64,000 bases of DNA from Algoriphagus sp. A40 (GTDB lineage: Bacteria; Bacteroidota; Bacteroidia; Cytophagales; Cyclobacteriaceae): the NCBI RefSeq assembly GCF_002002735.1, contig NZ_MUNY01000039.1, forward strand, positions 87,243 to 151,242. The letters are read 5' to 3'. Numbering within the stretch: position 1 is the stretch's first letter; every line of letters starts with the position of its first letter. The translations under genes and the position numbers were made by a program. Under the pieces are notes generated by a model. The model did no database searches. It was not told the origin of the DNA and saw only the letters and a list, made by a program, of their open reading frames with translations. This document shows, piece after piece, positions 8,597-17,561 of the stretch.

Positions 8597-9702
8597 TGAA
8601 CTCCAAATCATTTCCAATCAGGCTGTCCCTAGTCCACAGCCTGATTTTTTTTAGTGCATTTTTTTTGCTTTCCTGCTCATCAGCCTCTGAAAGCGAGATT
8701 TCCATTATCTGGGAAAATGATCGGGCCATTGGTTTAATTGTACCCTCAGATATCCTGGATAGTCCTGATTTAGCTCAACTGAGCATTCATTTGGCAAGTG
8801 GGGAAAATAATCCTCCGGTCTTGGGAGAACTCCGAGAGGAGGACAATGGGATTCTGTTTTCACCACTGATTCCATTCACCAGAGGACTGAGCTACGAGAT
8901 CAGGTACAAGGACGTAAGCATTGGAAATGTTTCCATTCCCCAACTAACAGAAGGTGAGACAAACCTGTCGGTATTGGAAATTTATCCTACCCAAGATATA
9001 CTTCCCGAAAACCAATTGAAGTTTTTCATCAAGTTTTCCAAGCCCATGCGGGAAGGCGAATCTACTGCCCACGTGACCCTTTTGAATAGTAAATTGGACA
9101 CCTTGAAAGGGGCATTTTTGGATCTTCAGCCTGAGCTTTGGAACGAGGACCAGACTCTGCTTACCCTTTGGCTGGATCCCGGAAGGATCAAAAGAGACCT
9201 GGTTCCAAATCTTGAAATGGGCGCTCCTCTGGAAATGGGCGAATCCTATCACCTCATCATCTCTGAGAAATGGAAAAGTAAATCGGGAGAGAGCTTGAAT
9301 GAAAGCTATACCAAAGACTTTACCGTCACCGCCCGGGACAGTATCTCTCCAGTTCCCACTTCCTGGATTGTTGGTGCTCCAAAGGCCGGAACAATTGAGG
9401 CAGTTGAAATTGACTTTTCAGAAGCTTTGGATTACAGCCTACTCCGGGAAGTTTTTAGGATAAGAGACCTTAATGACCAGAAGGTTCCCGGTAAATGGAA
9501 TATTGGAATTGAAGAAAAAAGCATTCGATTTACTCCAGACACTGATTGGAAAAAAGGCAAGTATGTTCTTGAAATAGAAAGCAGGCTAGAAGATCTTGCC
9601 GGGAATAATTTAAACCGACTGTTCGAAACAGACCTCTCTAACCCATCAAAACCAGCGATCGAAACGGACTTCAAAAGGCTGGAATTTGAGATTAAAGAAT
9701 GA
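8596..9702 (+). CDS. Lipoprotein with bacterial Ig-like (Big_5/SbsA-type) domains
   Basis: This 368-aa protein has a lipobox (FFLLSCSSA, Cys about residue 27). Two regions show the SbsA/Big_5 pattern: about 125-232 (IYPTQDILPENQLKFFIKFSKPM, GESYHLIISEKW) and about 255-345 (GTIEAVEIDFSEALDYSLL, WKKGKYVLEIESRLEDLAGNNL). Such domains usually mediate surface adhesion or structural roles. It overlaps the exported propeller-like gene by one base. No enzymatic domain is seen. Confidence 0.8.
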   Translation: MNSKSFPIRLSLVHSLIFFSAFFLLSCSSASESEISIIWENDRAIGLIVPSDILDSPDLAQLSIHLASGENNPPVLGELREEDNGILFSPLIPFTRGLSYEIRYKDVSIGNVSIPQLTEGETNLSVLEIYPTQDILPENQLKFFIKFSKPMREGESTAHVTLLNSKLDTLKGAFLDLQPELWNEDQTLLTLWLDPGRIKRDLVPNLEMGAPLEMGESYHLIISEKWKSKSGESLNESYTKDFTVTARDSISPVPTSWIVGAPKAGTIEAVEIDFSEALDYSLLREVFRIRDLNDQKVPGKWNIGIEEKSIRFTPDTDWKKGKYVLEIESRLEDLAGNNLNRLFETDLSNPSKPAIETDFKRLEFEIKE

Positions 9703-9723
9703 AAAGTGAAGATGGAAGATGAC

Positions 9724-9942
9724 TGCCTTGGTTCAAGTCTCCTGACTTGGACCTCTTTTTATCCCCAGCTATTCGAGATTTGTTATCTCGAATTTGGTTT
9801 CTAGGATTTGCAATCCGATCGAAAACACCAGAATTCAATTCTCCGTGACTGATCTTCCTAGCAAAGAAGTCTGAAGACTGCAATTAGATTGGTCCAAGTC
9901 TGAAGACTTGAACCAAACCGGGTCATAGGATTTGAAATCCCT
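9724..9942. repeat. Interspersed repeat, copy 2, in the 306-bp gap between the lipoprotein gene and ffh
   Basis: The stretch holds GGTTCAAGTCTCCTGACTTGG, ATTCGAGATTTGTTATCTCGAA, AGGATTTGCAATCCGATCG, AGTCTGAAGACTGCAA and a CCAAGTCTGAAGACTTG palindrome. The last four modules repeat those at 7225-7377 in order and orientation. Together the two copies bracket the operon 7478-9702. No gene is seen in this gap. Confidence 0.75.
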
Positions 9943-9975
9943 TTAAAAAAATAACCCAGCCATCTCTGACTGGGT
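9943..9975 (-). terminator. Rho-independent terminator of ffh
   Basis: On the minus strand ACCCAG, a 10-nt loop and CTGGGT form a short stem, followed by a T-rich run (TTATTTTTTT). It lies 35 bp past the ffh stop. The stem is short (6 bp), so strength is uncertain. Confidence 0.6.
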
Positions 9976-10009
9976 CATTCAAATCGGAAATCCGAAACCG
10001 GAAATCTCC

Positions 10010-11350
10010 TTATCTTTTTCCAGCTCCCGGAGGCATCATACGGCTCATCGCCTGTTTTGCTCCACCCATTTTGTTCATCTGCTTCATGAGCTTTCTCATG
10101 TCGTCAAATTGCTTCATCAGGTTATTGACCTCGACGATCGTTCTTCCCGAACCATCAGCAATTCGCTTTCTTCTTCTTCCGTCAATGATATCAGGCTGCT
10201 GACGCTCTTTTGGAGTCATACTGCGGATGATCGCTTCGATTGGTTTAAATGAATCGTCGTCGATATCCATGCCCTTCATTGCTTTGCCCATTCCCGGGAT
10301 CATTCCGATCAGGTCTTTGATATTTCCCATCTTTTTCACCTGCTCAAGCTGAGAAAGGAAATCATCAAAGTTAAAGTTGTTCTGACGGATCTTGGAATTG
10401 ATACGCTTGGCTTCATCCTCGTCAAAAGACTGCTGCGCACGCTCCACGAGTGAAATCACGTCACCCATTCCGAGGATTCGCTGGGCCATACGATCCGGAT
10501 GGAAGACATCCAGATTTTCCATCTTCTCTCCAGTGGAGATAAACTTGATCGGCTTGTTGACTACGTGACGGATGGAAATTGCAGCACCACCTCGGGTATC
10601 CCCATCGAGTTTGGTCAGGACGACTCCGTCAAAGTTTAGTCTTTCGTCAAAGGTCTTTGCAGTATTCACCGCATCCTGACCGGTCATCGAATCGACCACA
10701 AAAAGTGTTTCCGAAGGATTAAGGGCCTTTTTCAGTTCCTCAATCTCCTTCATCATCTGATCATCTACTGCCAAACGACCCGCAGTATCGACTACGACAG
10801 TCTTTTTACCAGTCTTTTTCGCATAGGCAATCGCATTGTTGGCGATCTGAAGGGCATTCTTGTTTTCAGGTTCGGCATAGACTTCCACACCGATTTGCTC
10901 TCCCAAAACCTTCAACTGGTCAATCGCAGCAGGTCTATAAATATCGCAGGCCACCAATAAAACCTGGCGTCCCTGTCTTTTCAGCAAACTACCCAACTTA
11001 CCGGTGAAGGTGGTTTTACCCGAACCCTGCAAACCAGCAATCAAAATCACGGATGGATCACCGCTAAGTTTGATGTCGACTTTGGAACCTCCCATGAGTT
11101 TGGTCAGCTCCTCTTGGGTGATTTTTATAAGGAGTTGACCCGGAGATACGGAGATCAAAACGTCCCGGCCCATGGCCTCGTCCTTGATCTTGTCGGTAAC
11201 TTCCTTGGCTACTTTATAGTTGACGTCGGCATCAATCAGGGCTCTTCTGATCTCCTTTACGGTGGATGCTACGTTGATTTCGGTGATTTTTCCGGTTCCT
11301 TTCAGTGTTTTGAAAGCCCGGTCAAGCTTTAAACTTAAATTATCAAACAT
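10010..11350 (-). CDS. ffh: Signal recognition particle protein Ffh
   Basis: This 446-aa SRP54-type GTPase is of usual length. An N-domain helical bundle (about 1-90) precedes the G-domain: P-loop GLQGSGKTT, DTAGRL, and TKLDGDTRGGAA. The methionine-rich M-domain carries MGDVISLVERAQ, MIPGMGKAMKGM, the RNA-binding stretch DIIDGRRRKRIADGSG, and a Met-rich tail (MRKLMKQMNKMGGAKQAMSRMMPPG). It binds signal sequences and 4.5S RNA to target nascent membrane proteins to FtsY. No SRP RNA was recognised nearby. Confidence 0.98.
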   Translation of the reverse strand: MFDNLSLKLDRAFKTLKGTGKITEINVASTVKEIRRALIDADVNYKVAKEVTDKIKDEAMGRDVLISVSPGQLLIKITQEELTKLMGGSKVDIKLSGDPSVILIAGLQGSGKTTFTGKLGSLLKRQGRQVLLVACDIYRPAAIDQLKVLGEQIGVEVYAEPENKNALQIANNAIAYAKKTGKKTVVVDTAGRLAVDDQMMKEIEELKKALNPSETLFVVDSMTGQDAVNTAKTFDERLNFDGVVLTKLDGDTRGGAAISIRHVVNKPIKFISTGEKMENLDVFHPDRMAQRILGMGDVISLVERAQQSFDEDEAKRINSKIRQNNFNFDDFLSQLEQVKKMGNIKDLIGMIPGMGKAMKGMDIDDDSFKPIEAIIRSMTPKERQQPDIIDGRRRKRIADGSGRTIVEVNNLMKQFDDMRKLMKQMNKMGGAKQAMSRMMPPGAGKR

Positions 11351-11520
11351 TCGGCTCGGTATCTATAGGGTGCAAAAGTAATGAATTAAAGGGTTTTTGA
11401 GAAGGTGAATGTGTGCGAAAAAAGAAGGAAGACCGAAGACCGAAGACCGAAGCATTTAAATTCATACAAAATCAGCTACTTATTCTGCGAGTAACTTGCC
11501 TGACGGCAGTCAGGTCTGCA

Positions 11521-11660
11521 GGAAACCCCCTTGGTTCAAGTCTTCAGACTTGGACCTATAATTATGTAGTCTCTTGACTGCTTTTTCATTTCGGATTTAA
11601 ATTAATGGCAGTCTGAAGACTGCATATAGATAAGCACAAGTCTGAAGACTTGCGCCAATT
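11521..11660. repeat. Interspersed repeat, partial copy 3, in the 398-bp gap between ffh and the YfhO gene
   Basis: The modules GGTTCAAGTCTTCAGACTTGG, GGCAGTCTGAAGACTGCA and CACAAGTCTGAAGACTTG recur here from the copies at 7225 and 9724. Just upstream (11496-11513) is another small palindrome, CCTGACGGCAGTCAGG. The remainder of 11351-11748 shows only short direct repeats (GAAGACCGAAGACCGAAG near 11430) and the presumed divergent promoters. No coding signal is seen. Confidence 0.65.
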
Positions 11661-11748
11661 GTGCATCTGTGAGAACTAACCTAAATCATATCCTCTCGCT
11701 CTTTCCCCCGAAATCCCTATTTTGCAGCCTTAATTTCGAAACCGATTC

Positions 11749-14163
11749 ATGAAGCTCAATTTTCAGAAAGACCTTCTTCCCCATCTGCTGGGAATTCTTC
11801 TTTTCTATCTCATTGTGGTCCTGTATTTCTCCCCGATGGTTTTCGACGGGAAAATCATCTTTCAGGGCGATATCCTTCAGTGGGAAGGTTCGGCTAAGGC
11901 CGTCTTGGATCACCGGGCAAATACAGGCGAACAGGCTCTCTGGACCAACAGCATGTTTGGTGGAATGCCAGCTTATTTCATCAGTCTGGAGTTTCCCGGC
12001 GACATCACCAACGCCCTGATTTCGGCCTTGACCTTGGGACTTCCCCATCCGATCAACGGGCTCTTTTTCGGAATGCTGGGCATGTACATTTTGCTTTTGA
12101 GCTTTGGAGTCAGACCTGTTTTCGCCATCGGAGGCGCTATTGCGTTCTCCTTCAATACCTACAACCTGCTTTCTCTCGAAGCCGGACACAATGCCAAAAT
12201 ATGGGCGGTCTGCCTGATTCCTTTGATTTTGGCAGGAATTCACCTGGCCTTTGAGCGAAAAAGAATCCTCGGAGCAGCCCTGTTGGCTTTGGGCCTTTTG
12301 CTCCAACTGAAATTCAACCACCTGCAGATCACCTATTACACGCTGATCATTTCGGTGATTTATGTGTTGGTTCGGATGGTTTTTGACTGGAAAAAGGAAG
12401 GAATTCCCGGCTTATCCAAAACCATCGGATTCCTGGTTCTCGGAGCGATATTGGCCGTCGGAGGAAATCTCGGCAGACTTGCCACAGCTCTCGAATACAG
12501 TCCCTACTCTACCCGCGGCAATACAACTCTTGAAACAAAATCCTCCGGGCTGGACCGAGATTACGCCTTTGGCTGGTCCAATGGCAAACTTGAAACCCTG
12601 ACGCTGATCATTCCAGATTTCTACGGGGGAGGCAGTAATACACCGCTTTCTAAAGATTCGGCATCCGAAAAAGCACTCCGCGCACAGGGAATCGATGCAG
12701 CGCAGATCAACGGATTTTTGCAGGGTGCGCCGACTTACTGGGGAGATCAGCCCTTCACAGGCGGTCCGATCTATGGCAGTGTTATCTTGGTATTTCTGGC
12801 TGTTTTGGGGATTTGGGCTGCGCCAAAAGAAAGCCTGATCACATTTGGTGTCATCATCGTTCTTTCAGTTATGCTCAGTTGGGGAAAAAACCTGGCCTGG
12901 TTCAACTACCTGCTATTTGATATTTTGCCCGGCTACAACAAATTCCGGGCGGTATCCATGGCCTTGGGAATGACGCTTTTTGCAATCCCGGTTTTGGGGA
13001 TGATTTCCTTGGAAAGACTGGTAAAAAAGAACGACCTAAAACCCCTGCTTTATGCGGGTGGAATTGTGGGCGGTTTGACGCTGATCCTTGCCGTGGCTTC
13101 CGGAGCGTTCTTCCGCTTCGAAGGTGCAGGGGACGCAGGTTTGCCTGAATGGCTTATCTCGGCAATTAAAGCAGACCGAAAGGCCATGCTTTCCGCTTCT
13201 GCCTGGAAAAGTTTTGCCTTTGTCGCTGTCGCGGTTGGATTGATCTATTTTCACCTGAAAGGAAAAATCTCCGACCTCATTCTTGGGCTTGCTTTGATCG
13301 CTTTGATCACGCTGGACATCTGGACGATCAACAGAAGGTACCTGAACAATGAGTCTTTTCAGGGCAATCCCTCCAGACAGTTTTTCGCAGAAACTCCCGC
13401 CGAAAAGTCCATTGCATCAGACCAAGGCTATTTCCGAGTATTGCCGCTTTCTGAAGGATTGACTCAAGGTGCCCGCACTGCCTATCGCTTCAACAGCTTG
13501 GGTGGTTACCATGGCGCCAAACTCCGACGCTACCAGGACTTGGTGGAAAACCAACTTCAACCCGAACTGGAAGCTTTTATCGCCAAGGCACAGGAAGGAA
13601 CTTTTGACTGGGAGGGAACCGGCGTTATGAACATGCTGAACACCAAATACCTGATCGCCGGAACAGAGGCAAATGGGGTATTTGAAAACCCGATGGCCAA
13701 CGGAGCGGCTTGGGTGCCCGCTGAAATCCTGCCCGTAGGCACCAACAACGAAGAAATCGAGCGGCTGGGAGAAATCAACACCAAAACTCAGGCAACATTG
13801 AATTCTCAGGAATTCGGACAAATCCCTGCCGGTTCGGGACAGGTCACCTTGACTTCTACCTCTCCAAATGAAATGAAGTACCAGGCTTCCATGACACAGG
13901 GCGGCTTGGCTGTTTTCTCTGAAATCCACTATCCAAAAGGCTGGACTGCCACCATTGACGGTAAGGAAGCTCCGATTCTTCGGGTGAATTATCTGCTCCG
14001 CGGACTGGAAATTCCGGCCGGAGATCACGAAGTTGTCTTTACCTTTGCACCCTCCAGCTACTATGCGACCAAGACTCCGATGGTGATTTTCCAATATCTT
14101 ATCTTGGTTACGCTATTTGCCGGAGTTTATTTCACTTACAAAGAATCCAATGCAAGCGCCTAA
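11749..14163 (+). CDS. YfhO family multi-pass membrane protein
   Basis: This 804-aa polytopic inner-membrane protein has about a dozen hydrophobic helices between residues 10 and 530, followed by a soluble C-terminal domain and a final helix (MVIFQYLILVTLFAGVYF). The N-terminus includes the early extracytoplasmic loop FDGKIIFQGDILQWEG, and the later segments FNSLGGYHGAKLRRYQ and WTATIDGKEAPILRVNYLLRG are typical of YfhO. The family is related to GT-C glycosyltransferases acting on lipid-linked sugars, but its exact substrate is not known. Its end overlaps the methyltransferase gene, suggesting a shared envelope or glycan role. Confidence 0.9.
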   Translation: MKLNFQKDLLPHLLGILLFYLIVVLYFSPMVFDGKIIFQGDILQWEGSAKAVLDHRANTGEQALWTNSMFGGMPAYFISLEFPGDITNALISALTLGLPHPINGLFFGMLGMYILLLSFGVRPVFAIGGAIAFSFNTYNLLSLEAGHNAKIWAVCLIPLILAGIHLAFERKRILGAALLALGLLLQLKFNHLQITYYTLIISVIYVLVRMVFDWKKEGIPGLSKTIGFLVLGAILAVGGNLGRLATALEYSPYSTRGNTTLETKSSGLDRDYAFGWSNGKLETLTLIIPDFYGGGSNTPLSKDSASEKALRAQGIDAAQINGFLQGAPTYWGDQPFTGGPIYGSVILVFLAVLGIWAAPKESLITFGVIIVLSVMLSWGKNLAWFNYLLFDILPGYNKFRAVSMALGMTLFAIPVLGMISLERLVKKNDLKPLLYAGGIVGGLTLILAVASGAFFRFEGAGDAGLPEWLISAIKADRKAMLSASAWKSFAFVAVAVGLIYFHLKGKISDLILGLALIALITLDIWTINRRYLNNESFQGNPSRQFFAETPAEKSIASDQGYFRVLPLSEGLTQGARTAYRFNSLGGYHGAKLRRYQDLVENQLQPELEAFIAKAQEGTFDWEGTGVMNMLNTKYLIAGTEANGVFENPMANGAAWVPAEILPVGTNNEEIERLGEINTKTQATLNSQEFGQIPAGSGQVTLTSTSPNEMKYQASMTQGGLAVFSEIHYPKGWTATIDGKEAPILRVNYLLRGLEIPAGDHEVVFTFAPSSYYATKTPMVIFQYLILVTLFAGVYFTYKESNASA

Positions 14164-14881
14164 GTCAGAGCAAAAAGAGCAGGTCGTCAGTTTCTACGAT
14201 AAGTTTGCCGAAAAACAGCAGAAGACCGGCATCAACTCCCGGCACCTGAGCATCTTGGACAAGGTGAAAGCTGCCGGTTTGCAGGATAACCACAGGATCC
14301 TCGAAGTAGGCTGTGGTATCGGGACAGTTTCCCATCTCTTGGCCACTCAAGTTCCAAATGGGGAAGTCTTGGCGGTGGATATTTCCCCGGAAAGTATCGA
14401 GAAAGCCAAGGTTCTCTGGAAATCCCAAACTAACCTGAGCTTTGAAGTTTCGGACATGTCGGACTTTGAAAAGAAAGGCAAGACCTTCGATTTCTTCGTC
14501 TTCCCTGACGTGCTGGAGCACATTCCCGTTGAGCAACATCTTCGCCTTTTCCAGAATATCAGCAAGCATACCCACGCCGATTCAGTGATTTTCATCCACA
14601 TTCCGGCACCTCGGTATTTGCAGTGGATGATTGAAAACGAACCCCAAAAACTTCAGGTCATTGATCAACCTTTGGACACCGGGGACTTGGTAAAAACCAT
14701 TTCGGCTACTGGCTTTTACCTGGAAAAGATGGAAACCTATCCTCTCTTCTTTGCTGAAAAAGACTACCAGTACTTTATCTTTCGCGCAGCAAAACCCCTC
14801 AAAACCTCCACGCCCCGCAGCAAGTGGACGGTACTGAAAGAACGCATGCGCATTCGCCTGAAATATGGCCTAACCAAATAA
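14150..14881 (+). CDS. Class I SAM-dependent methyltransferase
   Basis: This 243-aa protein is read from ATG 14150, which overlaps the end of the YfhO gene by 14 bp; an in-frame ATG at 14117 would add 11 residues and is less likely. Motif I is ILEVGCGIGTVSHLL, the acidic residue after strand 2 is in VLAVDISPESIEKA, and motif IV is FVFPDVLEHIPVEQ. It resembles small-molecule or lipid/ubiquinone-type methyltransferases. Overlap with YfhO and closeness to slyD suggest an operon. The acceptor substrate is unknown. Confidence 0.88.
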   Translation: MQAPKSEQKEQVVSFYDKFAEKQQKTGINSRHLSILDKVKAAGLQDNHRILEVGCGIGTVSHLLATQVPNGEVLAVDISPESIEKAKVLWKSQTNLSFEVSDMSDFEKKGKTFDFFVFPDVLEHIPVEQHLRLFQNISKHTHADSVIFIHIPAPRYLQWMIENEPQKLQVIDQPLDTGDLVKTISATGFYLEKMETYPLFFAEKDYQYFIFRAAKPLKTSTPRSKWTVLKERMRIRLKYGLTK

Positions 14882-14895
14882 TCAAAACCGGAACT

Positions 14896-15420
14896 ATGAA
14901 AATCCAGGAAAATGCAGTGGTAGGACTGACCTACGAACTCAAAGTGAGCAAAGACGAAGACGGCATCGAGTCGAGCCCTTTCAGTGTGGAAATCCGTGAC
15001 GAGGAAGATCCTTTCTACTTCCTTTTTGGACAAAGTGGATTGCCTGAAAAGTTTGAGGAACTGCTGGCAGGAAAAGAGGATGGCGGGGATTTTTCCTTCA
15101 CCATCACCATGGTGGATGCGTATGGCGAACCGGACGATGAATTGGTGATTTCATTGCCAAAGACCCAGTTTTCTGGCGAAAGAGGCTTTTCTGCGGAGAT
15201 GCTGGAAGAAGGCAATTTCCTTCCGCTGATGGATGAAAACGGATATAGCATGCAGGCAAAAGTCCTGAAAGATCTGGGTGAAAACCTGTTGCTGGACTTC
15301 AATCATCCCCTGGTGGGATTTGATCTGCACTTTGAGGGAAAAGTTATAGAAGTGCGTGAAGCGACCAAGGAAGAACTCCAACATGGACACGTGCACGGGG
15401 AGCATGGAGCACATGAATAG
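14896..15420 (+). CDS. slyD: FKBP-type peptidyl-prolyl isomerase, SlyD-like
   Basis: This 174-aa protein is read from ATG 14896, 14 bp after the methyltransferase stop; the longer frame from 14824 would overlap that gene and lacks family similarity. It starts with VVGLTYELKVSKDEDG and has FLFGQSGLPEKFEELLAGKEDGG, then an insert-in-flap domain (about 65-130), then VLLDFNHPLVGFDLHFEGKVIEVREAT. A short His-rich tail (HGHVHGEHGAHE) is typical of SlyD and would bind Ni or Zn. It works as a cytoplasmic chaperone/prolyl isomerase. It is probably the last gene of the run from 11749. Confidence 0.92.
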   Translation: MKIQENAVVGLTYELKVSKDEDGIESSPFSVEIRDEEDPFYFLFGQSGLPEKFEELLAGKEDGGDFSFTITMVDAYGEPDDELVISLPKTQFSGERGFSAEMLEEGNFLPLMDENGYSMQAKVLKDLGENLLLDFNHPLVGFDLHFEGKVIEVREATKEELQHGHVHGEHGAHE

Positions 15421-15900
15421 AGATTTACGAAGGACGATTTACGATTTACGAGGTGGCTCCCAGTGTTTATGAATTTGGCTCTAGCCTAGCCTTGAAATAT
15501 AAAATTAAAGTTCTTGAATTTGAAAAGTGTTTGGGGTTTTGGCCTCGGGCACTTTTTTTATGAGTGCACTTCACTTATGGCCGCAACCTTTAAGAATAAA
15601 CTCTTGAAGATTGAATTGACGCGATTCCCTCCGCCGCGGCGGAGGGTTAGGAGGATTTTATAAATTTCAATGTGAATGTCCGCAATGACACCAGTAGGTA
15701 AATTAATTGAAGTAGTCGATTTGTAGGTAAAAGTTTGGCAGTCTTAGATCCAAAGGATCGAAACAATTCATAACCCCCGGTGTAGCCGGGGGTAAAGTCA
15801 CACAATAAAAAAAGGAGCCCTGAAAGGGCGATACTTTGAAGTTTCACCCTTTCAGGGCTCAAAGGAAGGAGATTCAATGGCTTCCCTGCACTTCGTACAG
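15421..15900. repeat. Gene-free 519-bp interval with three strong palindromes
   Basis: The interval contains GATTTACGATTTACG-type short repeats (15421-15455), a perfect 20-bp GC palindrome at 15627-15646 (CCCTCCGCCG core), and a hairpin CCCCCGG / CCGGGGG at 15774-15792. It also holds a 14-bp stem GAGCCCTGAAAGGG / CCCTTTCAGGGCTC at 15815-15860. These look like interspersed palindromic elements between convergent genes. They may incidentally terminate transcription from either side. No ORF is convincing. Confidence 0.75.
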
Positions 15901-15939
15901 GGTCATGAATGGTTAGGCTCCTTCGGAGCTTTTTCCAAC

Positions 15940-16899
15940 CTAATTCTTCAAAACCAACACCCTTTCCTCGTCAAAATGCAGGTAAACCCGATCTCCGACG
16001 TGATACTTGCGAAAAGGATCATCGACTTCCCAAACTTGCCCACCGATTTTCAAGCGGACCAAAAGTGAATTGTAATGCACCAAAAAGCGCTGATCGATCA
16101 CATGACCCAGGAGTTCTCCCTTAGTGCGGAGCCTTACATCCGCCGGACGGATATAGCTGTCAAAACGATCCGGAATCAGATTGATCGGGGAAAAAAGTCT
16201 TGCCACATAACGTGTCTTAGGATGCTCGCAGAGATTCTGTGAGTTTCCTTTTTGGACGACTTTTCCTTTTTGCAGGATCAAAATGGAATCGGTCAATCGC
16301 AGTGCATCATCTAGGTCATGGGTTACAAAGATCACGGTGGTGCCGGACTCATGCAGGAGTTCCTTCAGCTCAAAGATCAACTTGTGCTTTTGGATGGTAT
16401 CCAGGTGGCTAAAAGGTTCATCCAGCAGCAACACCTCCGGTTCCACAGCCAAAGCCTGAGCAATTGCCACCTTTTGCTGCTGCCCCCCGCTCAACTGTCG
16501 GGGAAAGCGCTCGCTGTAATTCTCCAAACCCAACTGCTCCATCAGTTTTTTTATGCGCTGCTGTCGGTATTTCGGATCAAAATTCAACAAAGGCCGTGCG
16601 ATATTCTCCGCCACCGTAGCATTGGGATACAACTGATAATCCTGATGAATCAGCTTGATCTCATCGTATCCGGGCACCAACTTTTGCTTGGGATTCTGGA
16701 TCTGCTGATCTCCCAACCAAACTTCCCCGCTACTCTGAGTCATCAGTCCGGCGGCGATGCGGAGCAAGGTGCTTTTCCCCGAACCGCTTTCCCCCACGAT
16801 GGCGATCAGCTCTCCACGCTCCAGTTCCAGGGAAAATTCCTGAAGTGCAATATGCGAATCGTAAGACTTGGAAACTTTGCGGATGGAGAAGTAGGGCAT
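15940..16899 (-). CDS. ABC transporter ATP-binding protein
   Basis: This 319-aa protein is read from ATG 16899; an upstream ATG at 16935 lies inside repeat-like sequence and would add 12 residues of no family character. It has Walker A GESGSGKST, signature LSGGQQQKVAIAQAL, Walker B EVLLLDEPFSHLD, and the H-loop in VTHDLDDA. A C-terminal extension of about 90 residues (IRPADVRLRTKGE, VHYNSLLVRLKIGGQVWEVDD) resembles TOBE-type regulatory domains of importers such as PotA/FbpC. No permease or binding protein is adjacent, so the transported substrate is unknown. Confidence 0.88.
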   Translation of the reverse strand: MPYFSIRKVSKSYDSHIALQEFSLELERGELIAIVGESGSGKSTLLRIAAGLMTQSSGEVWLGDQQIQNPKQKLVPGYDEIKLIHQDYQLYPNATVAENIARPLLNFDPKYRQQRIKKLMEQLGLENYSERFPRQLSGGQQQKVAIAQALAVEPEVLLLDEPFSHLDTIQKHKLIFELKELLHESGTTVIFVTHDLDDALRLTDSILILQKGKVVQKGNSQNLCEHPKTRYVARLFSPINLIPDRFDSYIRPADVRLRTKGELLGHVIDQRFLVHYNSLLVRLKIGGQVWEVDDPFRKYHVGDRVYLHFDEERVLVLKN

Positions 16900-16918
16900 T
16901 TTTGGATTCGAGATTTGA

Positions 16919-17022
16919 AATTCGACATTCGACATTCGATGTTCGACGTTCGTTGTTCGATATTAATTGAAAAATTGGAAGTTAGGAAGTGGGAAGTTGG
17001 GAAGTTGGGAAGTTGGGAAGTT
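16919..17022. repeat. Short tandem repeats upstream of the ABC ATPase gene
   Basis: TTCGACATTCGACATTCGATG-like repeats (16919-16962) are followed by four perfect copies of the octamer GGGAAGTT (16991-17022) flanked by degenerate copies. Slippage at such tracts could alter the promoter spacing of the ABC gene, but nothing in the sequence proves that. The adjacent 17080-17170 holds GTAAATCGTA repeats. Confidence 0.75.
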
Positions 17023-17100
17023 GGAAGGACGCAAAGTTCACCCGCAGTCAAGTGCTGCAACTCCCCCGATGCCTTGTAAATCGTAAATCTGAAAACAAAG

Positions 17101-17134
17101 GGGCTTCGACTCCGCTCAGCCTGACAACACGGCC
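17101..17134. repeat. Interspersed CTTCGACTCCGCTCAG repeat
   Basis: GGCTTCGACTCCGCTCAGCC followed by TGACA matches parts of the elements at 31244-31318, 22483-22540 and, on the opposite strand, 23540-23566 inside a gene. It is one copy of a dispersed repeat family. Confidence 0.6.
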
Positions 17135-17175
17135 AGCCACCTCGTAAATCGTATTTCGTAAATCGTACTTCTCCA

Positions 17176-17523
17176 TCACTGCAAACTCTCCCTTACCTTC
17201 TTCGGCAAGGAATCCCTAATCAGCTCATAGCTATGGCGGGCGAGTTCCAAAATAAGCGGATCGGGAACATTTCCCTTTACAGAGACCGAGTTCCAGAGTG
17301 TTTTATTCATATGATAGCCTGGGGTGATTCCAGGATACTGCTCTCTCAACTCAATGGCCCGCTCGGGATCGCATTTGAGGTTCACATAGGCGAAAGCCTC
17401 CATCCCCAACAGTGCAAAAATCTTCCCTCCCACCCGAAAGGCCAAAGTGTCTGCATCAAAGGGTGTGTCTTCCGTCACATGCGGAAGGGAGAGGCAATAG
17501 TCGCGGAAGTATTCTAAAGTCAT
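17176..17523 (-). CDS. MmcQ/YjbR family protein
   Basis: This 115-aa protein is read from ATG 17523; the longer frame from 17592 runs into the CATTGCGAGG repeat array and is rejected. The family pattern is clear: YFRDYCLSLPHVTEDTPFDADTLAFRVGGKIFALL, VNLKCDPERAIELREQYPGITPGYHMNKTLWNSV, and a C-terminal LARHSYELIRDSLPKKVRE. YjbR proteins have a CyaY-like fold that binds DNA in some members; the physiological role is unclear. It is monocistronic, and its upstream region is formed by repeats. Confidence 0.88.
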   Translation of the reverse strand: MTLEYFRDYCLSLPHVTEDTPFDADTLAFRVGGKIFALLGMEAFAYVNLKCDPERAIELREQYPGITPGYHMNKTLWNSVSVKGNVPDPLILELARHSYELIRDSLPKKVRESLQ

Positions 17524-17561
17524 TTGGATTTCGGATGTCGGATTTCTGATTTCGGATTTAG

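Noticed and set aside
15815..15860. Attenuator or riboswitch before the ABC ATPase gene
   Set aside because: The hairpin lies beyond the 3' end of the convergent ABC gene, not in a leader, and is an ordinary palindromic repeat.
16900..16935. Upstream ATG extending the ABC ATPase by 12 residues
   Set aside because: The added residues are encoded by the TTCGACATTCGA repeat tract, and the ABC domain starts naturally at the Met encoded at 16899.
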